Part shown: in pieces, positions 34,592-42,481 of the stretch | Layout: every line of letters begins with the position of its first letter | Numbering within the stretch: position 1 is the first letter of the stretch | Notes under the pieces: model-generated | What the model saw: the letters and a program-made list of their open reading frames with translations, nothing else | What the model was told of the DNA's origin: nothing | Database searches by the model: none | Translations under genes and position numbers: made by a program | NCBI RefSeq assembly: GCF_026340655.1 | Contig: NZ_JAPEOZ010000001.1 | Location: 8,246,001 to 8,310,000 of the forward strand | Length of the DNA: 64,000 bases | Direction: 5' to 3' | Source of the DNA: Streptomyces sp. NBC_01275 | GTDB lineage: Bacteria > Actinomycetota > Actinomycetes > Streptomycetales > Streptomycetaceae

Positions 34592-34660
34592 CCAGGGGCG
34601 CGGGGCTGTGTCGATGTGCGGCTGCGCCGCGTGGCGCGACGAGCCGCAGACGTCCCGCAC
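34592..34660. repeat. Copy of a dispersed Streptomyces intergenic repeat
   Basis: The sequence CAGGGGCGCGGGGCTGTGTC and what follows (GCGGCTGCGCCGC, then GTGGCGCGACGAGCC) match a non-coding element I recognise as very common between Streptomyces genes. A shorter related piece occurs at 63858-63902. Function is unknown. Confidence 0.6.
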
Positions 34661-34672
34661 CCGGCCGACCGC

Positions 34673-35818
34673 CTAAAGCGGCAGCACCTGCGCCGCGCCC
34701 GCAGGCGCGACCTCGACGGAGTCGGCAGGCGTCGGCACGGCCGGCAGCAGCGGCTCGTTCTCCTCCACCCGCTGGTGCGGCAGCGACACCGCGCGCAGCG
34801 GCCGCGGTCCCGACACCACCGTGTAGTCCTGCCCCAGGAACGGCGGCCGGATCTCGCCCGGGTCCTCGCCGAGCGCCAACTGCACAGCCGCCCAGGGCGC
34901 GTTGACGCCGCACAGGGACAGCTGGTGCAGTCCGCCCGCGGGGCGGGTGTTGACGTCCATCAGGACCGGATGGTCGCCGAACATCCGGAACTGGATGTTG
35001 GACAGGTAGTGCAGCCCGAAGCCCTCGGCGATCCGACGGGCCGGCTCCAGCCACTGCTCGTGCAGCGTGAAGCCCCGGCGGCGGCCGTTCTTGGTGCGGC
35101 CGATGGCCATCCGCAGCAGGTTGTCCGGGCCGGTGAGGCAGTCCACCGACACCTCCGGCTGCTCCAGTCGCGGCATGACCAGCCAGTCCACCTGCTCACC
35201 CTGCTCGGCGGCCTGCTGGAGCGCCTCGACGACCATGTCGAGCTGGACGTAGGAGCTCGGGAAGCCGTTGAGGTGCATGAGGGAGAAGGGGGCGCGCGTG
35301 ATCACCCGGAAGCCCACCCCGCCCGCGCCGGACGCCGGCTTGAAGCACGCCTTGTGACCGGCGTCCTCCAACTCCTCGACGGCGGCGACGAGTTCCTCGG
35401 CCGTGCGCACCCGCCACCACGGCGGAACCGGCACGCCGATCGCCTGGACCGCCTCGTAGGCGATCACCTTGTCGTGGAAGACGGCCACGGCCTCCGGCGG
35501 CGGCGCGAGCAGCGCGGTGCCGACCGCCTCGAAGTCGGCGCGGTGCGCGACGATCTCCGCCTGCTGCAGCCGGGGCACGAACACGTCGATGCCGCGGCGC
35601 TGGCACTGGTCGAGGGCGTACTCGACGTAGGCGGCGGGGGAGAGGCCTTCCGGCTCCAGCTCGGCGGTGTCGGCGGCGGCCAGTACGGGGGAGTCCGCGT
35701 CGCCGTGCGTGGCGTGGATCTCGACGGCTCGGTCGCTGGGATTTCGTCGCAGCTGATCCGTGAAGAACACGTTCTCCGCGTACGTGCGGTTGAGCCAGAC
35801 GCGTACGCGAGAGACCAT
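34673..35818 (-). CDS. ATP-grasp domain protein, substrate unknown
   Basis: A 381-residue ATP-grasp enzyme, a class that joins a carboxylate to an amine or thiol through an acyl phosphate. The pre-ATP-grasp region (about 1-110) precedes DKVIAYEAVQAIGVPVPPWWRV, the ATP-binding KPASGAGGVGFRV (about 170), and the metal/ATP motif VLMDVNTRPAGGLHQLSLCG (about 310-330). It resembles carbamoyl-phosphate-synthase-like ligases of unknown substrate. ATG with GAAAGG nine bases before it. It is a single gene divergent from the metallophosphoesterase/PPTase pair, 333 bases away. Confidence 0.82.
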   Translation of the reverse strand: MVSRVRVWLNRTYAENVFFTDQLRRNPSDRAVEIHATHGDADSPVLAAADTAELEPEGLSPAAYVEYALDQCQRRGIDVFVPRLQQAEIVAHRADFEAVGTALLAPPPEAVAVFHDKVIAYEAVQAIGVPVPPWWRVRTAEELVAAVEELEDAGHKACFKPASGAGGVGFRVITRAPFSLMHLNGFPSSYVQLDMVVEALQQAAEQGEQVDWLVMPRLEQPEVSVDCLTGPDNLLRMAIGRTKNGRRRGFTLHEQWLEPARRIAEGFGLHYLSNIQFRMFGDHPVLMDVNTRPAGGLHQLSLCGVNAPWAAVQLALGEDPGEIRPPFLGQDYTVVSGPRPLRAVSLPHQRVEENEPLLPAVPTPADSVEVAPAGAAQVLPL

Positions 35819-36151
35819 GCAGGCCGCCTTTCACGGTTCGCGGGCAGGGCGGAGCTGGCCCGTGCCCGGGCAGGGGGAATGGAGGATCACCAAACCGCCC
35901 TGCTGAAGGGACGTTCATGGCGGTGGTGTTGGGGCGATCATACGGGTTCCGAGGGGTGCGGCGTGCAACACGCGTGTTACGGATTTTCTGATCTTGTTCA
36001 CGAATCGGGCGGGGTCCGGTAAGGAGGTGACCGCCGAGTAGGTCCCCGACCTGGGACGCAGCGGGCGGACGGTCCCGGCCGACCGGCCGGAGTCGGCCTT
36101 GTCCGGCGCGCGCGAATGTGTTCTCGTGGTGTCACTGATCTCATCGGGTTC
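35819..36151. other. Divergent intergenic region with an orphan strong Shine-Dalgarno
   Basis: No gene was recognised. AAGGAGGTGA at 36021-36030 is a near-perfect ribosome-binding sequence on the plus strand, but the only start at the right distance opens a four-codon frame (GTG at 36027, then a stop). It lies in the probable leader of the metallophosphoesterase gene. GC-rich inverted segments follow to about 36090. Confidence 0.5.
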
Positions 36152-37030
36152 GTGAGCGGGGGGCAGGACGTGACGTCGAGGGCCGGTGGAGCCGGACAGC
36201 TGCTGGCGATCAGCGATCTGCACATCGGCTATCCCGAGAACCGCGCCCTGGTCGAGGCCATGGCCCCGGAGACCGACGACGACTGGCTCCTGGTCGCCGG
36301 CGACGTCTCGGAGAACGTGGCCGACATCCGCTGGGCGCTGAAGACCCTCGCGAGCCGCTTCCGCAAGGTCGTCTGGGCCCCCGGCAACCACGAGCTGTGG
36401 ACCCACCCCCAGGACTCCGTCACCCTGCGCGGCGTCGCCCGCTACGAACACCTCGTCGAGGTCTGCCGCGACCTGGGCGTGACGACGCCCGAGGACCCGT
36501 ACCCGGTGTGGGAGGGCCCCGGCGGCCCGGTCGCCGTCGCGCCGCTCTTCCTGTTGTACGACTACTCGTTCCTGCCGGCCGGCTGCGCCACCAAGGACGA
36601 GGGGCTGACCTACGCGCACGGGACCGGCATCGTCTGCAACGACGAGTACCTGCTGCACCCCGACCCCTACCCGACCCGCGAGGCCTGGTGCCGGGCCCGG
36701 GTCGCGGAGACCGAGCGCCGGCTCGCCGAGCTGCCCGCCGACCTGCCGACGGTCCTGGTCAACCACTATCCGCTGGACCGGCACCCGATGGACGTCCTGT
36801 GGCACCCCGAGTTCGCCATGTGGTGCGGCACCGAGCTGACCGCGGACTGGCACCGCCGCTTCCGCGTCTCAGCCATGGTCTACGGCCATCTGCACATCCC
36901 CCGGACCACCTGGCACGAGGGCGTCCGCTTCGAGGAGGTCTCGGTGGGCTATCCGCGGGAGTGGCGCAAGCGGACCCGGCCGCCGGGGCAGCTGCGCCGC
37001 ATCCTGCCGGCGGAGGCGACGGCGTCGTGA
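36152..37030 (+). CDS. Metallophosphoesterase
   Basis: A calcineurin-type phosphoesterase of about 292 residues. All metal-site motifs are present in order: AISDLHIGYPENR, VAGDVSENV, APGNHELW, VNHYPLDRHPM and VYGHLHIPRTTW. It lacks an export signal, so it acts in the cytoplasm. The start is uncertain: in-frame choices are ATG 36116, GTG 36152 and GTG 36170, none with an ideal ribosome site. It is followed after 46 bases by a phosphopantetheinyl transferase, a fixed partnership I recall from other streptomycetes. The substrate is unknown. Confidence 0.9.
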   Translation: MSGGQDVTSRAGGAGQLLAISDLHIGYPENRALVEAMAPETDDDWLLVAGDVSENVADIRWALKTLASRFRKVVWAPGNHELWTHPQDSVTLRGVARYEHLVEVCRDLGVTTPEDPYPVWEGPGGPVAVAPLFLLYDYSFLPAGCATKDEGLTYAHGTGIVCNDEYLLHPDPYPTREAWCRARVAETERRLAELPADLPTVLVNHYPLDRHPMDVLWHPEFAMWCGTELTADWHRRFRVSAMVYGHLHIPRTTWHEGVRFEEVSVGYPREWRKRTRPPGQLRRILPAEATAS

Positions 37031-37076
37031 GCGGCGGGATCGTGGTCGTGGAAGCGGCGGGGCAGGAGGAGGCCTG

Positions 37077-37769
37077 GTGATCGAGGAGCTGCTGCCGGAC
37101 TCCGTGGTGGCCGTCGAGGCCTTCGGCGAGGAGGGCGTCCGCGAGTTCGGGGACGCGCCGCTGTACCCGCAGGAGGAGGCCCTCGTCGCCCGGGCGGTCG
37201 CCAAGCGCCGTCGCGAGTTCACCGTCGTACGCGGCTGCGCCCGGCGCGCCATGGAGAAGCTCGGCGTGCCCCCGCAGCCCGTGCTGTCCGGCGAGCGCGG
37301 GGCCCCGCAGTGGCCGGCCGGGGTGAACGGCAGCATGACGCACTGCGAGGGCTACGCCGGCGCCGCCCTGGTCCGCGCCGTCGACCTGGCCTCCCTCGGC
37401 ATCGACGCCGAACCCCACCAGCCGCTCCCCGAGGGCGTCCTGTCCGCCGTGTCGCTGCCCGCGGAGGCGGAGCGGCTGCGCCGGCTGGCCGAGGAGCGGC
37501 CCGAGGTGCACGGGGACCGGCTGCTGTTCAGCGCCAAGGAGTCCGTCTACAAGGCGTGGTTCCCCCTCACCCGGAAGTGGCTGGACTTCGCCGAGGCCGA
37601 CATCGACGTGTCCGCCGACCCCGCCGGGGGCGCGCACGGCGTCTTCCGCGCCCGGCTGCTCGTCCCCGGACCGATGGTCGGCGGCCGGCGGGTCGAGTGC
37701 TTCGACGGCCGCTGGATCGTCCGCCGAGGCCTGGTGGCCACCGCCGTCACGGTCCCGAACGACGGCTGA
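37077..37769 (+). CDS. 4'-phosphopantetheinyl transferase (Sfp/EntD type)
   Basis: A 230-residue enzyme that transfers the phosphopantetheine arm of CoA to a serine of carrier proteins of polyketide, peptide or fatty acid synthases. Signatures: VNGSMTHCEGYAGAAL, the magnesium motif LGIDAEPHQPL and LLFSAKESVYKAWFPL (FSxKESxxK). Length fits the EntD-like group of stand-alone actinobacterial PPTases. GTG start preceded by AGGAGGA at 37064-37070. No biosynthetic megasynthase lies nearby, so it probably serves clusters elsewhere in the genome. Confidence 0.94.
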   Translation: MIEELLPDSVVAVEAFGEEGVREFGDAPLYPQEEALVARAVAKRRREFTVVRGCARRAMEKLGVPPQPVLSGERGAPQWPAGVNGSMTHCEGYAGAALVRAVDLASLGIDAEPHQPLPEGVLSAVSLPAEAERLRRLAEERPEVHGDRLLFSAKESVYKAWFPLTRKWLDFAEADIDVSADPAGGAHGVFRARLLVPGPMVGGRRVECFDGRWIVRRGLVATAVTVPNDG

Positions 37770-37773
37770 GGCA

Positions 37774-37793
37774 CCCCGCGGGGGAGCCCCCGC
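37774..37793. terminator. Short GC hairpin after the PPTase gene
   Basis: GCGGGGG and CCCCCGC (37778-37784, 37787-37793) pair with a very short loop, and CCCCGCGGGG overlaps. It lies between convergent genes, so a terminator role is reasonable but the loop is tight. Confidence 0.45.
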
Positions 37794-37820
37794 CGCATGA
37801 CGGCCGAGACCCCACGCCGG

Positions 37821-38063
37821 TCACGACGGTGGGCACCAGTGGCGCAGCAGTCTGAAGAACTCCTCCTCGTTGCCCGTCAGGCCCGCGTCCGCCAGGGCCT
37901 GCTCCGCCTCGGCGAGCACCGCGGGCGGGACCACGGCAGGCCGCCGGTCCCCGTCGTCGCGCTCGCCGCGCTCGTCGCCGAAGGCGGCCCGCACGGTGTG
38001 CAGCAGCCGCAGGTAGGCCTGTACGGCGGTGCGCTCGCGGTCGGTCAGTACAGCAGTGGGCAT
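37821..38063 (-). CDS. Small hypothetical protein, 80 aa
   Basis: An 80-residue product with no motif I recognise: MPTAVLTDRERTAVQAYLRLL opens an amphipathic helix, a charged stretch GDERGERDDGDRR follows, and the end EAEQALADAGLTGNEEEFFRLL suggests a second helix. It has no signal or membrane segment. ATG with GGGGAGA nine bases upstream. It is convergent with the PPTase gene. Codon composition looks coding. A helical DNA- or protein-binding role is possible, but nothing establishes it. Confidence 0.65.
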   Translation of the reverse strand: MPTAVLTDRERTAVQAYLRLLHTVRAAFGDERGERDDGDRRPAVVPPAVLAEAEQALADAGLTGNEEEFFRLLRHWCPPS

Positions 38064-38303
38064 CGGTCGGCTCTCCCCGCGTCGGCGTCGTCTCCCACGC
38101 GCCCGGACGGCGCGTACGCCGCCACCCGACGGCGCACCCCCCAGCTTGCCGCCCACCACTGACAATCCGGCCGCGCTCCACGTCGGTTCGCCCGCTTAGC
38201 CGAGGCGAAACCGCGCCGAAACACCCTGTGGGAAAGGAGATCTACGCTGGAGTGAAGCGCTTTCGGCCGGTCGCCGGAGGCAGGAGGAACGGGAGGCGAG
38301 CCG

Positions 38304-39335
38304 GTGGTCGACGTCCCGCAGCGGCGCACGATGTCACGCGCCCCACGACTGCGCTCGGTGGGCGACGGGGAGCTGGAACTGCAGTACCGCGTCGTGCACG
38401 GCTACCGCCGGGCCTTCCGGATGGCCGGCCAGGGCCCGGCGCTGGTCCTCATCCACGGCATCGGGGACTCCTCGGCGACCTGGGCCGAGCTGATCCCCGA
38501 CCTCGCCCGCACCCACACCGTCATCGCCCCCGACCTCCTCGGCCACGGCGCCTCCGACAAGCCCCGCGCCGACTACTCGGTGGCCGCCTACGCCAACGGC
38601 GTGCGCGATCTGCTCACCACGCTCGGCGTCGAGTCGGCGACCCTGGTCGGGCACTCGCTCGGCGGGGGAGTGGCGATGCAGTTCGCCTACCAGTTCCCCG
38701 AGCGCACCGAGCGGCTCATCCTCGTCAGCGCCGGCGGAGTCGGCCGCGAGGTGACCCCGGCCCTGCGGTTGGTCTCCCTGCCCGGCGCTCATCTCGCTCT
38801 GTCCGCACTGCGGTTGCCCGGCATGCGACTCCAAGTAGGCCTCGCCATACGGCTGATGAAGCTGCTGGACGTCGATCTCGCACTGGACGCACCCGACTTG
38901 CTCAACCTGGTGGACGCGCTGCCGGACCACACCTCGTGCGACGCCTTCATCCGCACCCTGCGCGCGGTCGTCGACTGGCGCGGCCAGGTGGTGACCATGC
39001 TCGACCGCTGCTATCTGACGGCGGGCATGCCGACCATGCTGCTGTGGGGCGACCGGGACTGCGTGGTGCCCGTACGGCACGCGTACGGCGCACAGGAGGC
39101 CATGCCCGGCAGCCGGCTGGAGATCTTCGAGGGCGCGGGCCACTTCCCCTTCCACAGCGACCCCGCCCGCTTCCGCGCCCTGGTCGAGGAGTTCACCAGC
39201 ACCACCGCCCCGGCCGACTGGAGCCGCGACCACTGGCGCGAGCTGCTGCGCGAGGGGCGACCCGGGCCGGCGGCGGGACCGGCGGGGGACACCGGACGCG
39301 ACCTGCGCGAGGCGAGCGAACGCAGCGCCACCTGA
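38304..39335 (+). CDS. Alpha/beta hydrolase
   Basis: A 343-residue alpha/beta-hydrolase fold protein. The oxyanion segment LVLIHGIGDSSATW, APDLLGHGASDKP, the nucleophile elbow LVGHSLGGGVAM, LLWGDRDCVVP with the acid and the histidine in FEGAGHFPFHSDP are all intact, so it should be an active serine hydrolase. The start region YRVVHGYRRAFRMAGQGP is typical of Streptomyces homologues. GTG start with GGGAGG six bases upstream; ATG 38331 is an alternative. It stands alone, and an ester, lactone or epoxide substrate cannot be chosen. Confidence 0.9.
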   Translation: MVDVPQRRTMSRAPRLRSVGDGELELQYRVVHGYRRAFRMAGQGPALVLIHGIGDSSATWAELIPDLARTHTVIAPDLLGHGASDKPRADYSVAAYANGVRDLLTTLGVESATLVGHSLGGGVAMQFAYQFPERTERLILVSAGGVGREVTPALRLVSLPGAHLALSALRLPGMRLQVGLAIRLMKLLDVDLALDAPDLLNLVDALPDHTSCDAFIRTLRAVVDWRGQVVTMLDRCYLTAGMPTMLLWGDRDCVVPVRHAYGAQEAMPGSRLEIFEGAGHFPFHSDPARFRALVEEFTSTTAPADWSRDHWRELLREGRPGPAAGPAGDTGRDLREASERSAT

Positions 39336-39412
39336 CGAGGTCTGCGTCCCCGTCCCCGCCGAGATCCCGGGCGTGGTCCCTGTTCCGTGGTCCCTGTTCC
39401 CTGGTCCCGCGT

Positions 39413-39961
39413 TCAGCCCTGCGGGCCCAGGTACCCCAGCGACGTCTCGATCCGACCCGCCAGATGGTCACCCTGTCCGCGCCCGCGCGGCGACGAACCG
39501 GCCAGCCAGGCACGGCACTTGCTGGCCAGGAGCAGCCCGAAGCTCTCGGCCTGCCGCTCGTCGGCCAGGTCGAACCGGGTGCGGGCGGCGACCCGGTGGA
39601 CGGTGGCCTGGAGGTCCGCTCCGTCGGTGAGTAAACGCGCCGCGACCGCCGCGCCCTGGACGTGGTGGCTGCAGTGCCCGGCGTTCATGTGCCACAGCTC
39701 GTGCCCGAGGATCACCAACTGGTGGTCGGGCGCGGTGCGTTCCTCGATGACGACGAGGTCCTGGTCGGCCATGTCGAGCCAGAGTCCGCTGGCCGTGTCG
39801 GCCGGGAAGGGGGCCATCCGGAAGTGCACGGGGCGGCCGCGCCGTCTGCTCATCCCGTCGCACAGGGCGGTGTACAGGTCGGCCGGCGCGGCGGGGGCCG
39901 GGAGGGTCAGTTCCGAGACCAGTTCGCCGCAGAGGCGGCGCATTTCCTTGCCGATGCCCAC
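39413..39961 (-). CDS. ImmA/IrrE-type zinc metallopeptidase
   Basis: A 182-residue protein with the gluzincin motif HELWHMNAGHCSHH and a following glutamate in ADERQAESFGLLLASKC, the pattern of ImmA/IrrE metallopeptidases that cut a partner XRE repressor. It follows the XRE gene by 14 bases in the same operon, as in the known pairs. The start is taken as GTG 39961 with GGGGGAG upstream; a GTG at 39979 overlapping the XRE stop is an alternative. Cleavage of the upstream repressor is inferred from the pairing. Confidence 0.83.
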   Translation of the reverse strand: MGIGKEMRRLCGELVSELTLPAPAAPADLYTALCDGMSRRRGRPVHFRMAPFPADTASGLWLDMADQDLVVIEERTAPDHQLVILGHELWHMNAGHCSHHVQGAAVAARLLTDGADLQATVHRVAARTRFDLADERQAESFGLLLASKCRAWLAGSSPRGRGQGDHLAGRIETSLGYLGPQG

Positions 39962-39975
39962 AGTTCTCCCCCGGA

Positions 39976-40626
39976 TCACGACTCGGGCCGCTTCACGCTC
40001 TCCAGGAGCATGTCCAGCCACTCGGCGACCTTGTCGCGGTGCTGGTCGGTGGGCAGCTGCGCGGCCCGCCAGGCGATCCCGCGTACGCCGTGGTCCTGCA
40101 GCAGCCGCTCCAGCGGGTCCTCGGCGGCCGCGGCCGCCTCCCGCGCGGCGAGCTTCTGCAGCAGCTCCTGCTCGGTGTGCTGGAGGGCGCCCGCCAGTGC
40201 CTCGGGGTCCTCCGCCGTGAGGAAGCCGGCGTGCACGCGGAAGAACCGCTGGAGGGCGTCGCAGTGCTCCATCGTGGGGCGCCGGTCGCCGTTGATGAGG
40301 GCGCCGGCCTGCTGGCGCGACATGCCGGCGCCGTCGGCGATCTCCTGCTGGGTGTACTTGCGTCCGTTCGGCTTCAGCCGGGTGCGGCGCAGCAGGTCCA
40401 GCCGTTGCAGGAAACGGGCCTGCACATCCGGCTCGCCGGCGGGCCGGCCGCTCAGCAGGGCCTTGACCACGGACTCCGGGACGCCGGAGGCGACGGACAG
40501 CCGTCTGGTCTCGAAGACCTCCGCGTGCGGCACGCCGAGCCGGTCGGCCAGTGCGGCGACACGGGCGACGACGGCCGACGGCAGCACCGTCGCCGTGGCG
40601 CCCGGAACCTCGAAGTCATCCGACAC
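39976..40626 (-). CDS. XRE-family HTH transcriptional regulator
   Basis: A 216-residue regulator. The HTH is YTQQEIADGAGMSRQQAGALINGDRRPTMEHCDALQRFF in the middle (about residues 92-130), preceded by a region that also resembles a degenerate HTH (VFETRRLSVASGVPESVVKALL). The C-terminal LEQLLQ-like helical stretch, ELLQKLAAREAAAAAEDPLERLLQ, may be a coiled-coil. GTG start with GGAGA eight bases upstream. Gene order XRE then ImmA/IrrE suggests a repressor that is inactivated by the protease. It is divergent from an MmyB-like gene, which may be a target. Confidence 0.88.
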   Translation of the reverse strand: MSDDFEVPGATATVLPSAVVARVAALADRLGVPHAEVFETRRLSVASGVPESVVKALLSGRPAGEPDVQARFLQRLDLLRRTRLKPNGRKYTQQEIADGAGMSRQQAGALINGDRRPTMEHCDALQRFFRVHAGFLTAEDPEALAGALQHTEQELLQKLAAREAAAAAEDPLERLLQDHGVRGIAWRAAQLPTDQHRDKVAEWLDMLLESVKRPES

Positions 40627-40856
40627 CGACAGGTCTCCTAGGTCTCTCACGTCCCTCTCACAGGCACAGACGGTCGCCGTGAACTGCGTGGAGAGTAGCG
40701 GGTATATCGAACTCACATCCAGGTCTCGCCACAACTGTGGCCAATTTCAGCCGTCAACGACCATGGAATGCCACGATAGTTGACACGCTGCGCGTCCGGG
40801 CAGCAGGATCGGGACGCCGACGTGAAGGCCGCAGAGGCAAGAGGGGTGACCTCCCG

Positions 40857-41522
40857 ATGGCATACCAGGCAGGAGGGCAGCGGTCCGCACCGCGGCCCGC
40901 CCCCGCGAGTCCCGAGGCCCAGGCGTATCTCCAGGACTACGCCACCTACCTGGAGGCCGTGGCCTTCCCTTCCGTCGTCCTCGACCACCGCTGGGACGTG
41001 GTCCTGGCCAACACCGGTTTCGCGTCACTTTTCCGGGACGTGGGCCCGCATGCGACGGCCCAGCCGGGCGACAACTTCCTCCGGTTCGTCCTGTTCCATC
41101 CCGACGCCGCCTCCGTTCTCGGCGACCACGAGTCCAGCTGGTGCCTGCCGATGCTCGCCCGGTTCGCGGCGGCCGTGGAGCGCCACGGTCACGACCCCGG
41201 GCTGCAGGCGATCCGCCGTGACATCGCGCAGGACCCGATCATGGAGGCCGCCTACCGGCAGGGTCTGCCGCACTGGATCCGCGCGGTCGGCGAGGACGCC
41301 GTCGAGCACGACGGGGCCGTCCGCCCCCTTCTGCACCCCGACCCGCGCTGGGGCGCCACCGAGTGCCGTATCGTCGGCGAGACCCCCAGGACCCTCCAGG
41401 ACATGGGGTACACGCGGCTGACGATGGTGCTGCGCCGGACCCCTCCCGCGCTCGCCCGCAGAGCACGTCGGCCGCGCCGCACCGCGAGCCACCTCAGCGT
41501 GGTGCCGGCCCCCGAGGCCTGA
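40857..41522 (+). CDS. MmyB-like PAS-type sensor protein lacking an HTH
   Basis: A 221-residue protein that matches the C-terminal ligand-binding domain of MmyB-family regulators: FPSVVLDHRWDVVLANTGFASLF, NFLRFVLFHPDA, and LRAIRRDIAQDPI-like helices (about 40-150). The N-terminal HTH present in full MmyB proteins is missing; only about 25 residues precede the domain. The tail (RRARRPRRTASH) is basic. ATG with GAGGGG about ten bases upstream. It may act as a ligand sensor for another DNA-binding protein, for example the divergent XRE regulator. Confidence 0.8.
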   Translation: MAYQAGGQRSAPRPAPASPEAQAYLQDYATYLEAVAFPSVVLDHRWDVVLANTGFASLFRDVGPHATAQPGDNFLRFVLFHPDAASVLGDHESSWCLPMLARFAAAVERHGHDPGLQAIRRDIAQDPIMEAAYRQGLPHWIRAVGEDAVEHDGAVRPLLHPDPRWGATECRIVGETPRTLQDMGYTRLTMVLRRTPPALARRARRPRRTASHLSVVPAPEA

Positions 41523-41529
41523 CCGGGCA

Positions 41530-41554
41530 CCGTCGGCGTTCAGGTCGCCGACGG
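41530..41554. terminator. Hairpin terminator after the MmyB-like gene
   Basis: Perfect 9-base stem CCGTCGGCG / CGCCGACGG with a 7-base loop, between convergent genes. Confidence 0.75.
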
Positions 41555-41570
41555 CGCCCTGGTCGGTCAC

Positions 41571-41650
41571 TTCAGCGGTCGGTCTTCAGCGGCTGGTCCT
41601 TCAACGGTCGGTCCTTCAACGGTCGGTCTTCAGCAGTCAGTCCTTCAGCA
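41571..41650. repeat. 14-15 bp tandem repeat at the 3' end of the ABC ATPase gene
   Basis: Units beginning TTCA start at 41571, 41585, 41600, 41615, 41629 and 41644 (for example TTCAACGGTCGGTCC). The array covers the last codons and the stop of the ATPase gene. In another minus frame it would read as PLKDR-type repeats, but that frame is not a gene. Confidence 0.75.
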
Positions 41651-42461
41651 GGGTCGGCGGGCCCTTCTCGACCGTGTCCCGGGGCGTTTTGCGCTTCGCC
41701 GCCTGGATCTGCTCGTAGACATGGGTGCGCAGCTCCGCGAAGCGCGGGTCCACCCGGGTGTGCAACTGGTCGCGCTCCCGCGGCAGATCGACCTTCAACT
41801 GCTCCTGCACGACGGTCGGCGAGGCCGACAGGACGACCACCCGCTCGCCCAGGTAGACGGCCTCGTCGATGTCGTGCGTGACGAACAGGATGGTGATCCC
41901 GCGCTCCCGCCACAGGCCCCGGACGAGGTCCTCCAGATCGGCCCGGGTCTGCGCGTCCACCGCCGCGAACGGTTCGTCCATCAGCAGCACGCGCGGCTCG
42001 TAGGCGAGGGCCCGCGCGATGGCCACCCGCTGCTGCATGCCGCCCGACAGCTGCCAGGGATACGCGGAGGCGGCGTCCGCGAGCCCGACCGACTCCAGGG
42101 CGTCGGCGACCAGCTCCCGTCGCCGCTGCTTGCTCAACCCCTTCTGCTTCAACGGCAGTTCGACGTTCTCGCCGACCCGCATCCAGGGGAAGAGGCTGCG
42201 CCCGTACTCCTGGAACACGAACGCCGTCCCCGGCGGCGGCCCGCTCACCCTCCGCCCCTCCAGCAGCACGTCGCCGGAGGTCGGCGCCAGCAGCCCGCCC
42301 ATGCACTTCAGCAGGGTCGTCTTGCCGCAGCCCGACGGGCCTACGAGACAGACGAGTTCGCCCTCCTCGACGGTGAAGGTCAGGTCCCGCACCGCCTCGA
42401 CCCGGCGCCCGGCGCCCTCGTAGATCTTGCGCAGGCCGGACACGTCAAGCAGCACGGGCAT
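41637..42461 (-). CDS. ABC transporter ATP-binding protein, SsuB/TauB type
   Basis: A 274-residue nucleotide-binding protein of the nitrate/sulfonate/taurine family. Walker A GPSGCGKTTLL, Q-loop FQEYGRSLFPW, signature LSGGMQQR, Walker B VLLMDEPFAAVD and switch FVTHDIDEA are present in order. The ATG at 42461 has AAGGG seven bases upstream. It follows two permease genes and the binding protein in one operon with the Rieske oxygenase. It would power uptake of a small acid, sulfonate or aromatic substrate. Its 3' end is overlapped by the tandem repeat. Confidence 0.93.
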   Translation of the reverse strand: MPVLLDVSGLRKIYEGAGRRVEAVRDLTFTVEEGELVCLVGPSGCGKTTLLKCMGGLLAPTSGDVLLEGRRVSGPPPGTAFVFQEYGRSLFPWMRVGENVELPLKQKGLSKQRRRELVADALESVGLADAASAYPWQLSGGMQQRVAIARALAYEPRVLLMDEPFAAVDAQTRADLEDLVRGLWRERGITILFVTHDIDEAVYLGERVVVLSASPTVVQEQLKVDLPRERDQLHTRVDPRFAELRTHVYEQIQAAKRKTPRDTVEKGPPTLLKD

Positions 42462-42481
42462 GGGCCGCCCTTTCACGAGGG

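Noticed and set aside
38240..38270. AAGCGCTT palindrome before the alpha/beta hydrolase gene as a LacI site
   Set aside because: Only eight bases are symmetric and the flanks are not, too little to support an operator.
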